Positions 8,071-16,889 of a stretch of 64,000 nucleotides of DNA are shown in pieces. This stretch comes from Altibacter sp. HG106 (GTDB lineage Bacteria > Bacteroidota > Bacteroidia > Flavobacteriales > Flavobacteriaceae): contig NZ_JAQQTD010000006.1 of the NCBI RefSeq assembly GCF_028561755.1, positions 62,001 to 126,000 on the forward strand, given 5' to 3'. Made by a program: the position numbers and the translations under genes. The first letter of the stretch is position 1, and every line of letters begins with the position of its first letter. The notes beneath the pieces are model-generated. The model saw only the letters and a program-made list of their open reading frames with translations. It was not told where the DNA came from and made no database searches.

Positions 8071-8769
8071 TTATTTGATTGAATTAATAACTCGCTGCTC
8101 TGCCTCATTCCAGTCGGCTATCGTATCAATATTAATACTTTGATCACTTTCGTGTAGCACATATGTTATGTCCTTTCCGTAGAACGTCTTTTCCGAAAGA
8201 AGTAGTGAAGTAGCGGTGATATAGATCGCACCGTTTCGGATATACGCCTTTGGCAATTCCTGCCGTCGCGTGATAATGGTTTCTTCACCGGTAGCCAACG
8301 TAAGCTTACCCTTATTGCACTCTTCAAACACCCAATGCGGATTGTATTGATGCGGAACCTCGGTGACCGAAATCAACGAATCTGCCTGCTGTGATTGAAA
8401 CGTTTCAACCGCCTCATCAATTTGCTTTGCGGTACGAAAGGGCGTCGTAACCTGCAATAAGCAAACCGCATCATACGATTTGCCCAATGCCGCTAATGTT
8501 TCAACGGCGTGGACTACCACGTCAATTGACCGCGCGCTATCGGTTGCCAGGGCTTCGGGCCGTTCAAAAAGCACCTGAGCTCCAAAACTTGAAGCCAAGG
8601 TTCGGAGCGATTCATCTTCCGAAGAAAAAACCACATCGGTCAATAGCTCTGTTTGCAAGGCCGCTTCCACCGTATATTGTAGTAAGGGCTTTCCGCCCAA
8701 CAATTTTTTGTTCTTATTCGGAATGCCTTTGCTTCCCGCACGCGCCGGTATCAATCCAAGAATCCGCAT
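8071..8769 (-). CDS. neuA: CMP-nonulosonate cytidylyltransferase (NeuA/LegF family)
   Basis: The 232-residue protein has the CMP-sialate synthase signature LIPARAGSKGIPNKNKK at residues 5-21, which binds CTP. Downstream features are also typical: VVFSSEDESL, then LLQVTTPFRTAKQIDEA. It transfers CMP from CTP to a nine-carbon nonulosonic acid, giving the activated donor. The gene lies directly after neuC in a neuB-neuC-neuA order; its ATG overlaps the neuC stop as TAATG. The sequence does not show whether the substrate is N-acetylneuraminate, legionaminate or another nonulosonate. Confidence 0.88.
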   Translation of the reverse strand: MRILGLIPARAGSKGIPNKNKKLLGGKPLLQYTVEAALQTELLTDVVFSSEDESLRTLASSFGAQVLFERPEALATDSARSIDVVVHAVETLAALGKSYDAVCLLQVTTPFRTAKQIDEAVETFQSQQADSLISVTEVPHQYNPHWVFEECNKGKLTLATGEETIITRRQELPKAYIRNGAIYITATSLLLSEKTFYGKDITYVLHESDQSINIDTIADWNEAEQRVINSIK

Positions 8770-9929
8770 TAGTAAGTAATGGTTTTGTGAAAAGAAAGCG
8801 GAGCTTCCGCTAAGATCTCAGCAATTCTTTTTCCACTATTCCCGGAACCATAAACGTCGCTAGGAGTATTTCTAGGCTGTTCCAGTTGCTGCTCAATGGC
8901 AAGTTTTATGGCTGCCTCTTTGTATGTAACATCGATTACATTATTGCCTCGTAATCTTCGGTTTTGCCGCGTTCCTATATTGACCACAGGAACGCCTAAA
9001 AAAGAACATTCTCGAATGCCCACGCTACTGTTCCCGATAAGACAGGCGCTATTTACGAGCAATTTCAGAAAATCATTGGGCTCCATGTTCTTAAAAAACC
9101 GAATGTGCTGCGGATTGTGCTTCTCACGGTACGAACGGATACCGTTAGACGTCCCGTCGGCTCCGGCATCCACATTAGGCCAAAACCAGTAGGTGGGAAT
9201 TTTCAGTGCATCGATCACTCGAAGTGTTTTTAATACATCCTCTTTGGCCTGATGGTATTCGGTAGTCACAGGGTGTTGCATGACGACCAAATATTGCTGA
9301 TCTGCCTTGAACGAACCTCCTACACCGCCATAGCGTTCAATAGGGTCAAAATCCAAAAAAGGAGCATCTTTAACTTCCGCAGCAATATCGATAGACGGAC
9401 AACCGGTATTATAAACGGCTTCCGGGTTTTCGCCCATTTTTATCACCCGTTCTTTGGCGTCTTCGGAAGTCACGAAATGAATATCCGCCAGCTTGGTATT
9501 GGCATGACGCACTTTTTCGTCAATATTTCCGGTCACTTCCCCTCCCTGTAAATGGATCAGAGGGATATTTTGATAGGCGGCTGCAATGGAAGTGGCGATG
9601 GTTTCAAACCGATCGGCTATGGTGAGCACCGCGTCGGGTTGCAGGTTATAAAACACATTGGAAAGCTCCATGACGCCGAGTCCGGTAGTCTTCGCCATGG
9701 CTGTTTTATTCTCTCCTTCCAGCACCATAAAGACTTTCTCGTTGATGGTAAATCCGTCTTTTTCAATAAAGTGAAGGGCGTTTCCGTAGCGATCTAATAA
9801 GGCCGACCCAGCCACTACGAGCTGCAATTCCAGCATAGGATGTTCTTTAATAGCCTGTAGCGCCGTCTTTACTCTGCTGTACGAAGGTCGTGCCGTGATC
9901 ACAGCGCATATTTTTCGGGGCTTACTCAT
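8769..9929 (-). CDS. neuC: UDP-N-acetylglucosamine 2-epimerase, hydrolysing (NeuC/LegG family)
   Basis: The 386-residue protein has the GT-B-like fold of non-processive 2-epimerases. It starts KICAVITARPSYSRVKTAL, has the His-containing HLQGGEVTG near 125, an IGNSSVGIRE loop near 310 and NIGTRQNRR near 330. Hydrolysing members convert UDP-GlcNAc (NeuC) or its 2,4-diacetamido analogue (LegG) to the free manno-sugar, which NeuB then condenses with phosphoenolpyruvate. I chose ATG 9929; an in-frame TTG two codons upstream is the alternative. The gene overlaps neuB by 8 bases and neuA by one. Confidence 0.85.
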   Translation of the reverse strand: MSKPRKICAVITARPSYSRVKTALQAIKEHPMLELQLVVAGSALLDRYGNALHFIEKDGFTINEKVFMVLEGENKTAMAKTTGLGVMELSNVFYNLQPDAVLTIADRFETIATSIAAAYQNIPLIHLQGGEVTGNIDEKVRHANTKLADIHFVTSEDAKERVIKMGENPEAVYNTGCPSIDIAAEVKDAPFLDFDPIERYGGVGGSFKADQQYLVVMQHPVTTEYHQAKEDVLKTLRVIDALKIPTYWFWPNVDAGADGTSNGIRSYREKHNPQHIRFFKNMEPNDFLKLLVNSACLIGNSSVGIRECSFLGVPVVNIGTRQNRRLRGNNVIDVTYKEAAIKLAIEQQLEQPRNTPSDVYGSGNSGKRIAEILAEAPLSFHKTITY

Positions 9930-10926
9930 GCTCAATATCGTTTTCCGTTACAAAATCCCAGGCCTTCAGGTCGTGTTTCAGTTTGCTGCCGATGACGGTT
10001 CGAAATTCTTTTGCGTCGATGCCAAAGCCTTTTGGTTTCTTCGCTTCCAGATCGTCGAAGGTTAACACATGTCCCTTGGGTAACGCCTTGTTGACGGCTA
10101 ACGATTTCTCAAAAATAGCCTTCAGGTCAGAAAAAGCGTTATTGGAATGTTTATCGACAGGATGCTGGAGGGCTTCAGCAATGGCATTTGCGCCTGCTAC
10201 TAATTGGGTAGTTTCCTCCAACGTGAGGGAAGAACTTACATCAGGACCAAATTGTGCTTTACTGAAAACTACGTGGAATTCTAAGAGGGTCGCTCCTAAG
10301 GCTACCGCTGCGATGCCGGTAGCGACTTCCGCAGAATGATCCGAAAAGCCCACCGGAACCTGATAACGGTCTTTAAGTTCCTGAATAACATTCAATCCGT
10401 ATTGTTTTGGTTGGGTAGGATAGCTGGTGGTACATTGTAAAAGGGAAAAATCGGTCTTGTGCTCTTTCAGAAAGTTTACCGTATCATCCAATTCAGCATA
10501 CGAACTCATGCCACTGGAAATTATAATGGGTTTGTTGGTTTCCACTACTTTTTTCAGCAGCAAAAAATTAGAAACTTCTCCACTTCCTATCTTGTACTGT
10601 TGCACATCGGCTGCTTCTAAAACGTCGACTGCGGCGTTGCTAAAGGGACTGCTAATGAAGGTGAGTCCAACTTCCGCACAATGCGCCCCTAATTCTTTCC
10701 ACTGTTCGGGTGTAAACTCCATGCGCTTCCAGTAGTCAAATCGCGTCTTGTCTTGGGTAGAGAAACGTACTCTAAAGGGTTCGTGAATACTGCTTTCGGC
10801 CTGAGCGATATGGGTTTGAAATTTAATGGCCGTAGCCCCCGTTTTGGCAACGGCATCAATATAGGCATGCGCCATTCCTAAACTTCCTTCGTGGGCTTGT
10901 CCTATTTCAGCGATTGTAAAAATCAA
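9922..10926 (-). CDS. neuB: Nonulosonic acid synthase (NeuB/LegI/PseI family)
   Basis: The 334-residue protein has a TIM-barrel synthase domain (IAEIGQAHEGSLG, IKFQTHIA, KIGSGEVSN, SSGMSS, VGFSDHS, EFHVVFSK) and a C-terminal SAF/antifreeze-like domain from about residue 265 (SLAVNKALPKGHVL). It condenses phosphoenolpyruvate with an N-acylated hexosamine to give a nonulosonic acid. The usual NHNG sequence near the N-terminus is replaced by QAHEG, which suggests a divergent subgroup. No ATG exists in frame upstream: the start is most likely TTG at 10926, just before IFTIAEIG. It is the first gene of the neuBCA operon and diverges from the methyltransferase gene at 11041. Confidence 0.85.
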   Translation of the reverse strand: MIFTIAEIGQAHEGSLGMAHAYIDAVAKTGATAIKFQTHIAQAESSIHEPFRVRFSTQDKTRFDYWKRMEFTPEQWKELGAHCAEVGLTFISSPFSNAAVDVLEAADVQQYKIGSGEVSNFLLLKKVVETNKPIIISSGMSSYAELDDTVNFLKEHKTDFSLLQCTTSYPTQPKQYGLNVIQELKDRYQVPVGFSDHSAEVATGIAAVALGATLLEFHVVFSKAQFGPDVSSSLTLEETTQLVAGANAIAEALQHPVDKHSNNAFSDLKAIFEKSLAVNKALPKGHVLTFDDLEAKKPKGFGIDAKEFRTVIGSKLKHDLKAWDFVTENDIEHE

Positions 10927-11016
10927 TAATATTATGTTTAGTTGGTGGTTCTTTTCTTAAAAACCCTATTTTTCCGACAAATTAAAGGATGCATCGCTAA
11001 TCACTGTAAATGATGC

Positions 11017-11024
11017 TATATTTA
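11017..11024 (+). promoter_or_regulatory. Possible -7 promoter element for 11041-12960
   Basis: TATATTTA matches the Bacteroidota -7 consensus TAnnTTTG at all but the last position. It lies 16 bases before the ATG at 11041, in the 114-base spacer between divergent neuB and the methyltransferase gene. No clear -33 TTG partner was seen, so support is moderate. Confidence 0.35.
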
Positions 11025-11040
11025 TGGAAAATTTCGTCGA

Positions 11041-11814
11041 ATGGGAGTCGTTAAAAAATTAAAATCTAAGATAAAAAATTTACCTGCAATACACTATTAT
11101 CTTGCGGGAAAGACACTTTTGAATGACAAAACCTTCAAAGAAGGCCAAGAATTAAGCACTCTAGAGAAGAAAAAGCAGCCCAAACGAACGGTGATACTTA
11201 ATTTCCTCTTAGATCAGTTTTCGGGACCTACCCATTATCTAGAGATTGGGGTAAGAAACCCAAACCACAATTTTAACCATATCCATGCGACTCACAAGTA
11301 TTCGGTTGATCCCGGAATAGAATACGCCGAAAACCCTGTGGATTTCCCATATACGAGTGATGTGTTTTTTGACAAGCTTTCCAAAGGCGAATTATTGGAA
11401 AAGAATACCAAGTTTCATGTAATCTTTATAGATGGCTTACATTTGGCGGATCAGGTAAATAGAGACATTGAAAACGCGTTAGCATGTATTGAGGAGGATG
11501 GTTTTATTGTGCTACATGATTGCAATCCTCCTACCGAATGGCATACACGCGACACCTACGGTTATACACAAACACCAGCCAACAATTATTGGAACGGCAC
11601 CACCTGGAAGGCCTTCCTAAAGTTTCGGATGAGAACGGATCTATATTCGTGTTGCATCGATACCGATTGGGGGGTGGGCATTGTATCTAAGTCTAAAGAT
11701 TTTGGTGGTAGTGTTGCGCCGTCAAACGAGTTTTACGAATATCACCTATTTCATCACCACCGAAAAGAACATTTGAATTTAATGCCCTTTACAGACTTTA
11801 AGAGCCTCTTTTAA
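11041..11814 (+). CDS. Class I SAM-dependent methyltransferase (Methyltransf_24-like)
   Basis: The 257-residue protein has methyltransferase motif I in HYLEIGVRNPNHNF (about 64-77), an acidic strand in VIFIDGLHLADQV (about 128-140) and VLHDCNPP (about 158-165). This pattern matches the Methyltransf_24/cephalosporin-hydroxylase-like group found in polysaccharide loci. It probably O-methylates a sugar of the surface glycan. It is the first gene of a two-gene plus-strand island inside a long minus-strand run; the next gene begins directly after its TAA stop. It diverges from neuB. Confidence 0.72.
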   Translation: MGVVKKLKSKIKNLPAIHYYLAGKTLLNDKTFKEGQELSTLEKKKQPKRTVILNFLLDQFSGPTHYLEIGVRNPNHNFNHIHATHKYSVDPGIEYAENPVDFPYTSDVFFDKLSKGELLEKNTKFHVIFIDGLHLADQVNRDIENALACIEEDGFIVLHDCNPPTEWHTRDTYGYTQTPANNYWNGTTWKAFLKFRMRTDLYSCCIDTDWGVGIVSKSKDFGGSVAPSNEFYEYHLFHHHRKEHLNLMPFTDFKSLF

Positions 11815-12960
11815 TTGAACCGTTCAAAAGACATAAAAGAGGTTACGGTTTTTACCAAAGGTGATGCTTCTAAATTGCGTACCTGGTCTAATGTGCCCTA
11901 TTTTTTTACCCACACCTTAGAGGAGAAGGGAATTATTGTACGTCGTGTTGCGATTGAAACCAACCCACGACTGGAACGGATTTTCACCAAAACTATATAT
12001 CGTATCTATAGCAAACTTTTTCCGGGTACAACCTATAGCTTCCAGCGCTCTTTCTTGCACTATATTGCTGTGCGTCGGAGTATCAAAAAAGCAATCAAGA
12101 AGTATCCTGCAACCGATGTGTTTTATTTTATGACCTTTAGTTTCTCGTCTATCGGACTTTCCAAAAAACCGTGTGTAATGATTTGTGACTGGACCTACGA
12201 ATACTATTTCAAATACTTCGTAGAACGAGCTCCCGATACGCTGGAGCGTACCGCCATTGCCCGGGAGAACAAACAGATACGGGATTCGGATCTTACGGTT
12301 CCCTTATTTCCCGGGGTAGCTGAATTTTTACAGCATACCAAGCACATGGATAAGGTCCATTATTTTGGACACATTATCAATTCGTTGGAATCTTGTAATG
12401 TGCAGGAGGTACTTGAAACGAAGCAACATGCAACGAGTATTGTTTTTATAGGAAGTAAAAAGTACCTGCAGGGCGCGGAAGTATTAATACAAAGCTTCCA
12501 ACAACTTAAAAAGAGGTATCCACAGCTAACGTTGCATATTATTGGGATGGATGGAGATGGTTTTTCGGAGCTTCCGGAAAGTATCGAATTCCATGGATAT
12601 CTAGACAAAGAAATACCTTCAGAGCGAGCCACATACTACAACATTCTTCGAGAGGCAAAATTTATGGTCAATACAACGCCTAAATGGGGCGCTTTTTCGG
12701 CTACCGTGGAGGCCATGTATTTCTGTAATCCTGTGATCGTAGCTCCGTACAGAGAGTTCGTAAAGACCTTTGGCACGGAGATTTCTTTTGGCAGCTTTTG
12801 TGAGGAAAATACTACCGAAGTTTTGGCGTCTCTTATGGAACAGCTACTATTACACTCTGAATACAAAGCGGTTTGCACCGCAGCGCATCAAGCCGTTTCC
12901 TCTTTTACCTGGAATACCTTTGTAGACCGGGTACTCACCCATACTCAAAAGAATCTCTAA
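11815..12960 (+). CDS. Glycosyltransferase, GT4-like
   Basis: The protein has 381 residues and starts with TTG immediately after the previous stop (TAATTG). No nearby ATG preserves the N-terminal domain. The C-terminal half reads SIVFIGSKKYLQGAEVLIQSF (about 210-230), then LHIIGMDGDGF, and a VEAMYFCNPVIVA loop (about 300-312) that is the EX7E-like donor-binding region of GT-B retaining enzymes. It likely adds one sugar to the surface polysaccharide in the cytoplasm. Its stop overlaps the stop of the convergent gene at 12957 by 4 bases, with no terminator between them. Confidence 0.75.
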   Translation: MNRSKDIKEVTVFTKGDASKLRTWSNVPYFFTHTLEEKGIIVRRVAIETNPRLERIFTKTIYRIYSKLFPGTTYSFQRSFLHYIAVRRSIKKAIKKYPATDVFYFMTFSFSSIGLSKKPCVMICDWTYEYYFKYFVERAPDTLERTAIARENKQIRDSDLTVPLFPGVAEFLQHTKHMDKVHYFGHIINSLESCNVQEVLETKQHATSIVFIGSKKYLQGAEVLIQSFQQLKKRYPQLTLHIIGMDGDGFSELPESIEFHGYLDKEIPSERATYYNILREAKFMVNTTPKWGAFSATVEAMYFCNPVIVAPYREFVKTFGTEISFGSFCEENTTEVLASLMEQLLLHSEYKAVCTAAHQAVSSFTWNTFVDRVLTHTQKNL

Positions 12961-13973
12961 TATTCAGAACGTTCGTTTGCGCTAAATCCTTTTTGTCGTA
13001 AGAACTGTTTTTGAAAAAAGGAGGAGGAAGAAAGTTTTCCTAACAATCGCACCACTAGGTTTGCTACCCATGTAGGTTTTCGCATGGGAGGAAGCTTCGG
13101 TTTCGGAATCGGTTCTTTGGAGGGCTCAATGGTTCTTTGCGTTTCTGCCATCCAAGATTCCGCGGTATTGCCCATGTGATACGTGTAGTTTTGCGCCGTC
13201 GCCAAACGCCACATGCTGCGATTGGCTACCGGAGCATCCAAAAAGGTGCGAACGCTATCGGCGCCTAATTTGAGATGTGAATAGGATTTCTGCAATTCAT
13301 AAAAGATCTCCCCGCGATAGGTCGCTACAAAATGACCACTTCCTAGTACGGCTTTCGTACCATTCTCGTAAAGCGTCAATGCTTTCGCATAATGAACCTC
13401 TTTAAAAAAGCGATCGTTACCAATACTGGAGGCAAAATGCCGGAGCGCATCTGGATTCTCGATGGGGGCTGCTGTTAGTCGATTAGAAAAGAAAAATCGC
13501 CACAACAAGGCTCCGGTGTGGTATTTCCACAATTTTGGATTGGGCGTGGTGGATACAAAACCGGTTTTTGGGTAGGCTTCAAAGATCGCATACGAAGCCG
13601 CCTGCCATCCATTTAAAAAGAGTACATCTGCATCGGCAATGGTGATGAGTGAAAACCGATGTCCGCCTATCCCTTTAAAAAAGGCATTGATCTTACCTAC
13701 GTTAGTCGTGTGAATCACTTCATGGATTTTTTGCTCTTGATACAAGGTATCGATATACGAGGCCACTTTGGCCATACTACCATTATCGACAAGGGTTATG
13801 AACGTTTGCGGATGACAGCTTTTTAAAACGGATTGTATGCAATGTTTAAAAATGACAAAACTGTCTTTGTAATACCCTTGGTCTTCCGGGATATATACAG
13901 GAATGACGAGCTGATGGTAGAAATCGCCTTGGGCAACTTCGGTATTCTTTTCGGGGTTGGTACCAATGCGCAT
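12957..13973 (-). CDS. Glycosyltransferase, GT-A fold
   Basis: I chose ATG 13973 (MRIGTNPEKN, 338 residues), which lies 2 bases after the stop of the upstream GT2 gene. Earlier in-frame starts would overlap that gene by about 160 bases. The sequence has QLVIPVYIPEDQGYYKDSF, LVDNGSMAKV (about 62-71), NVGKINAFFKG and IADADVLFLNGW with the DxD-like metal site near 108-112. It is a GT2-like enzyme with a long insertion. The proline-rich KEPIPKPKLPP linker and basic tail near the C-terminus are unusual for GT2. The sugar specificity is not readable. Confidence 0.7.
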   Translation of the reverse strand: MRIGTNPEKNTEVAQGDFYHQLVIPVYIPEDQGYYKDSFVIFKHCIQSVLKSCHPQTFITLVDNGSMAKVASYIDTLYQEQKIHEVIHTTNVGKINAFFKGIGGHRFSLITIADADVLFLNGWQAASYAIFEAYPKTGFVSTTPNPKLWKYHTGALLWRFFFSNRLTAAPIENPDALRHFASSIGNDRFFKEVHYAKALTLYENGTKAVLGSGHFVATYRGEIFYELQKSYSHLKLGADSVRTFLDAPVANRSMWRLATAQNYTYHMGNTAESWMAETQRTIEPSKEPIPKPKLPPMRKPTWVANLVVRLLGKLSSSSFFQKQFLRQKGFSANERSEY

Positions 13974-13975
13974 TC

Positions 13976-14866
13976 TTATGAATCTAAGATGAATTTCTTT
14001 ACGAACAGTTTTGCATTTCCAGGATGAAAGTACCAAAAAGGAGATAATTGAAAAAGTCTTCTTAGCGTTTTTCGCTTTCCATGAAAAGACTCCTTTAGCT
14101 GCTTTCGAATAATATTCACCCGAAGCGAACGCCAAACTTCCGAAGTAATAAGATTTTTACGATAGGCTTCAGAAACGGCATGATAAAGATGTTTGGGCAA
14201 ATCAAAATACGCTTCTCGATGTAACTGACTAATTCCATCATGGCGCCGATATCGCACAAACGGAGTTTCCAAATAATAAAACCGTCCGTAGAAAGAGCAA
14301 CGGGTCCAAAACTCGGTATCTTCTCCGGCTGCCTCCATTTGCTCGTTAAAACCGCCTACCCTTTCAAAAAGACTTTTTTTCAGTAGGACCGAGGAGGTCA
14401 TAAGCGTCCAGTTTCCCGCCATTCGACCGGCTACGTTCCCGTGCTTTAATTGCGGTGTTGCGGGGCGACCAATAACTTCATCGGTAGGCGTACCCTCAAG
14501 ATCCATCACCTGGCAAGGAGTGTGCACCAAATCGTAGTCCGGATGGTTTTGCAAGATTGCTACTTGTTGCTGTAGCTTCTCGGGTTCCCAACAGTCATCA
14601 TCATCTAAAAAAGCTAGGTACCTTCCGATTGCCTTGGAAGCACCTATATTTCTAGGATGTGCCGGTCCGCCTGAATTTTCAATCTTTTCATAGCGAACAT
14701 GAGGGAACTGATTGCATAGCGTTTCATTTTCTTGATGCGGTGTACCATCATCGATGACCAAAATCTCAAACCCTTGAAAGCTTTGACGCACCACACTTTC
14801 AATAGCCTCTTTAAGGTAAGTAGGCCTGTTATATGTGGGGATAATAATACTCACTAAAGTCTCCAT
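13976..14866 (-). CDS. Glycosyltransferase family 2
   Basis: The 296-residue GT-A protein starts METLVSIIIPTYNRPTYL. It has the LVIDDGTPHQEN motif (about 36-47), GGPAHPRNIGASKA (about 68-81) and the metal-binding FLDDDDCWEPEKL (about 88-100). It transfers a sugar from a nucleotide donor during repeat-unit assembly. Its start overlaps the end of the next upstream GT2 gene by 13 bases, so the two are probably co-translated. Confidence 0.82.
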   Translation of the reverse strand: METLVSIIIPTYNRPTYLKEAIESVVRQSFQGFEILVIDDGTPHQENETLCNQFPHVRYEKIENSGGPAHPRNIGASKAIGRYLAFLDDDDCWEPEKLQQQVAILQNHPDYDLVHTPCQVMDLEGTPTDEVIGRPATPQLKHGNVAGRMAGNWTLMTSSVLLKKSLFERVGGFNEQMEAAGEDTEFWTRCSFYGRFYYLETPFVRYRRHDGISQLHREAYFDLPKHLYHAVSEAYRKNLITSEVWRSLRVNIIRKQLKESFHGKRKTLRRLFQLSPFWYFHPGNAKLFVKKFILDS

Positions 14867-15660
14867 AAGGCTCGTATTCTTTTTTTCACGCGCTTCATAA
14901 TACCCTTCACAGAATATTTAGGAACTGCATTTGCCTTTCGTTCTTGCTGTAATTGCTTCCAATACGTCTCGAAATCGTTTCCATAGAGCGCTCGCATCAT
15001 GTGAAGGTCTTCCTCTTTTTTTTGTTGCTGAAAAGACGGATCGTTACTTCTGCCAGAAAGGTCAAATTTCGTTAAAAAAACGGGAAGATGTTGAAATTGG
15101 AAAGCGCCCGATAGATATGCTTTAATATAAAACGCTCTATCGGCTCCAATGGCGTAACTTTCGTCGTATCCACCCAATAGGTCAAAAACCTTCTTGTGAA
15201 ACAAGGTTGCCTGGTGCGGCAGCGAGGTTTTCATAAAGTAAGTAGGTGTTAGCTGATCAGGATACCGTTTGTGTCCCTTTTCATACTGATAATCCCCATA
15301 GATGATATCTCCCGAAAAATTGGAATGCCGAATAAACTGCCCTAAAGAATCGTTAGAAGTGAGCGTATCGCCTCCATTCAAAAAAAAATAATAGGTACCC
15401 TTAGCCTGCTTCAACCCTTTGTTCATGGCATGATAGATGCCACGGTCAGGTTCCGAAACCCAATAGTCTATCAGCGATGTGTAGTTGGAAATAACCGCTT
15501 TGCTGTGATCTGTTGAACCGCCATCGATCACCAGAAGCTCAAAATCTGTATAGGTTTGCCCTGCGATAGAATCCAGTGTTTCCTGTAAGGCATTGGCCTG
15601 ATTGTAGTTTATCGTAATGATCGAGAGAAAAGGGTGGGCGCTAGCTGTCATACTCATCAT
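14854..15660 (-). CDS. Glycosyltransferase family 2 (WcaA/PGL2-like)
   Basis: The 268-residue protein has LSIITINYNQANALQETL, LLVIDGGSTDHSK (about 46-58), EPDRGIYHAMNKG and FFLNGGDTL (about 96-104). The IDGGSTD and DRGIYDAMNKG pair defines the WcaA-like GT2 subgroup that recurs three times in this locus (also at 17625-18449 and 20222-21046). The start ATG overlaps the upstream TGA as TGATG. Two further in-frame ATGs within four codons are possible starts. A basic tail (MKRVKKRIRALW) could bind the membrane surface. Confidence 0.82.
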   Translation of the reverse strand: MMSMTASAHPFLSIITINYNQANALQETLDSIAGQTYTDFELLVIDGGSTDHSKAVISNYTSLIDYWVSEPDRGIYHAMNKGLKQAKGTYYFFLNGGDTLTSNDSLGQFIRHSNFSGDIIYGDYQYEKGHKRYPDQLTPTYFMKTSLPHQATLFHKKVFDLLGGYDESYAIGADRAFYIKAYLSGAFQFQHLPVFLTKFDLSGRSNDPSFQQQKKEEDLHMMRALYGNDFETYWKQLQQERKANAVPKYSVKGIMKRVKKRIRALWRL

Positions 15661-16889
15661 CAAAGGGTGATCAAATCTTTGTATACTTCTTTATAGGCCT
15701 TCGCCTGAGTCGCTTCTGAAAAATGCTGCTCTGCATACGCTCTAATTGCTACGGAAGAAAACCTTTCAGGGGCATCTAAAAATCGATCGATGGTTTGACT
15801 CAAAGCGGAAGCGCTCATTTCAGGTACAATCATTCCATTTTGCCCCTTCCCAATGTGTTCTGCCATACCTCCATTCGCAAAACTTATAACAGGGGTACCA
15901 CAAGCAAAGGCTTCCAACATAACATTGGGCAAATTATCTTCCTGACTCGGCAAGAGTACGACCTCAGCGCAATTGTAGGCCGCGATAATACGGTTCTCCT
16001 CCTTGACAAAACCCAGAGAGACTACGCTGACTTTTGGATTGTTCACCGGTACCGGGGTTCTGCCTAATGTCAACAGTGTCAAGGGCGAATTAACTTGTTC
16101 CAAGGCAGCTATAAGAAGATCGATTCCCTTTCGCTCGCTCATGCCCGAATCGGTAATGTAGAGCGCGATAGGTTGAGTGGTGGTAATACCCAGTTGATCT
16201 TTGGCTTCCCTATCTGGCATGGGAATAAACTTCTCTAGGTCAATGGCATTGGGGAGTGTTCTTTTCAGATCAAACGTATGAAACATCCCACTAGCGATAG
16301 CTTTGTTGAGCATCCATCGCGACGGACAAACAATTGCGCCTTTTGAGACCTGTGCGTAAGCGTTCTTCTTTATTTCTCGTTGTTTGTTATCCAGCTCCTG
16401 CACTAAGGATTGGTTTCGGGACGCGTCTCCTTCGTAGTGAAATACTCCCATAAAGGGATTCATATCGTGCAAGGTCCAAACCACCGGGCAATCGATGGTT
16501 TTGAAGAAGGTGGGAAAGTTGATGATCCCTCCTACCCAATGAAGATGGATGATGTCTGCCTCCTGCACCCACGGATGTGTTTCCGTAGCATACGGAGCCA
16601 ACGCAAGTGACGGTCCCTCACAACGCTGGTCGGTGACCTTCTGCTGAAGCGCAAGCTGTTGCTTTTTGTATTCCGAAGGAAATAATCGATTGGAAAGTCG
16701 TTGGAATAAAGAGGCCGCTTGATATTCAAAAAACGGGTCCTGTTGCAGACTTCCATCGTAGTCAATACTTTTCTTTTTGGTTAAAAAGGCAGAAGCGACT
16801 CCGCATCGTCTCAAGGCATTATGCAGTCTGAAAGCCGCGATTCCTGCGCCGCCTTTGGGTGAAGTCGTAATGTGTAGCACCTTCAACAT
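15660..16889 (-). CDS. Glycosyltransferase family 4
   Basis: The 409-residue GT-B protein starts MLKVLHITTSPKGGAGIAAFRLHNAL, which contains the N-terminal GGAG loop. DIIHLHWVGGIINFP and VWTLHDMNPFMG lie near 115-145 and are typical of the WcaC-like GT4 group. The C-terminal domain has YITDSGMSERKGIDLLI and the donor-binding EDNLPNVMLEAFACGTPVI (about 318-336). I chose ATG 16889 because it forms a TAATG junction with the upstream GT32 stop and is followed at once by the first Rossmann strand. A start 20 codons upstream is less likely. Confidence 0.85.
   Translation of the reverse strand: MLKVLHITTSPKGGAGIAAFRLHNALRRCGVASAFLTKKKSIDYDGSLQQDPFFEYQAASLFQRLSNRLFPSEYKKQQLALQQKVTDQRCEGPSLALAPYATETHPWVQEADIIHLHWVGGIINFPTFFKTIDCPVVWTLHDMNPFMGVFHYEGDASRNQSLVQELDNKQREIKKNAYAQVSKGAIVCPSRWMLNKAIASGMFHTFDLKRTLPNAIDLEKFIPMPDREAKDQLGITTTQPIALYITDSGMSERKGIDLLIAALEQVNSPLTLLTLGRTPVPVNNPKVSVVSLGFVKEENRIIAAYNCAEVVLLPSQEDNLPNVMLEAFACGTPVISFANGGMAEHIGKGQNGMIVPEMSASALSQTIDRFLDAPERFSSVAIRAYAEQHFSEATQAKAYKEVYKDLITL

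Noticed and set aside
10927-11040. A riboswitch or small RNA in the neuB/methyltransferase spacer
   Set aside because: The 114 bases are A+T-rich without stable stems. A divergent promoter region explains them.
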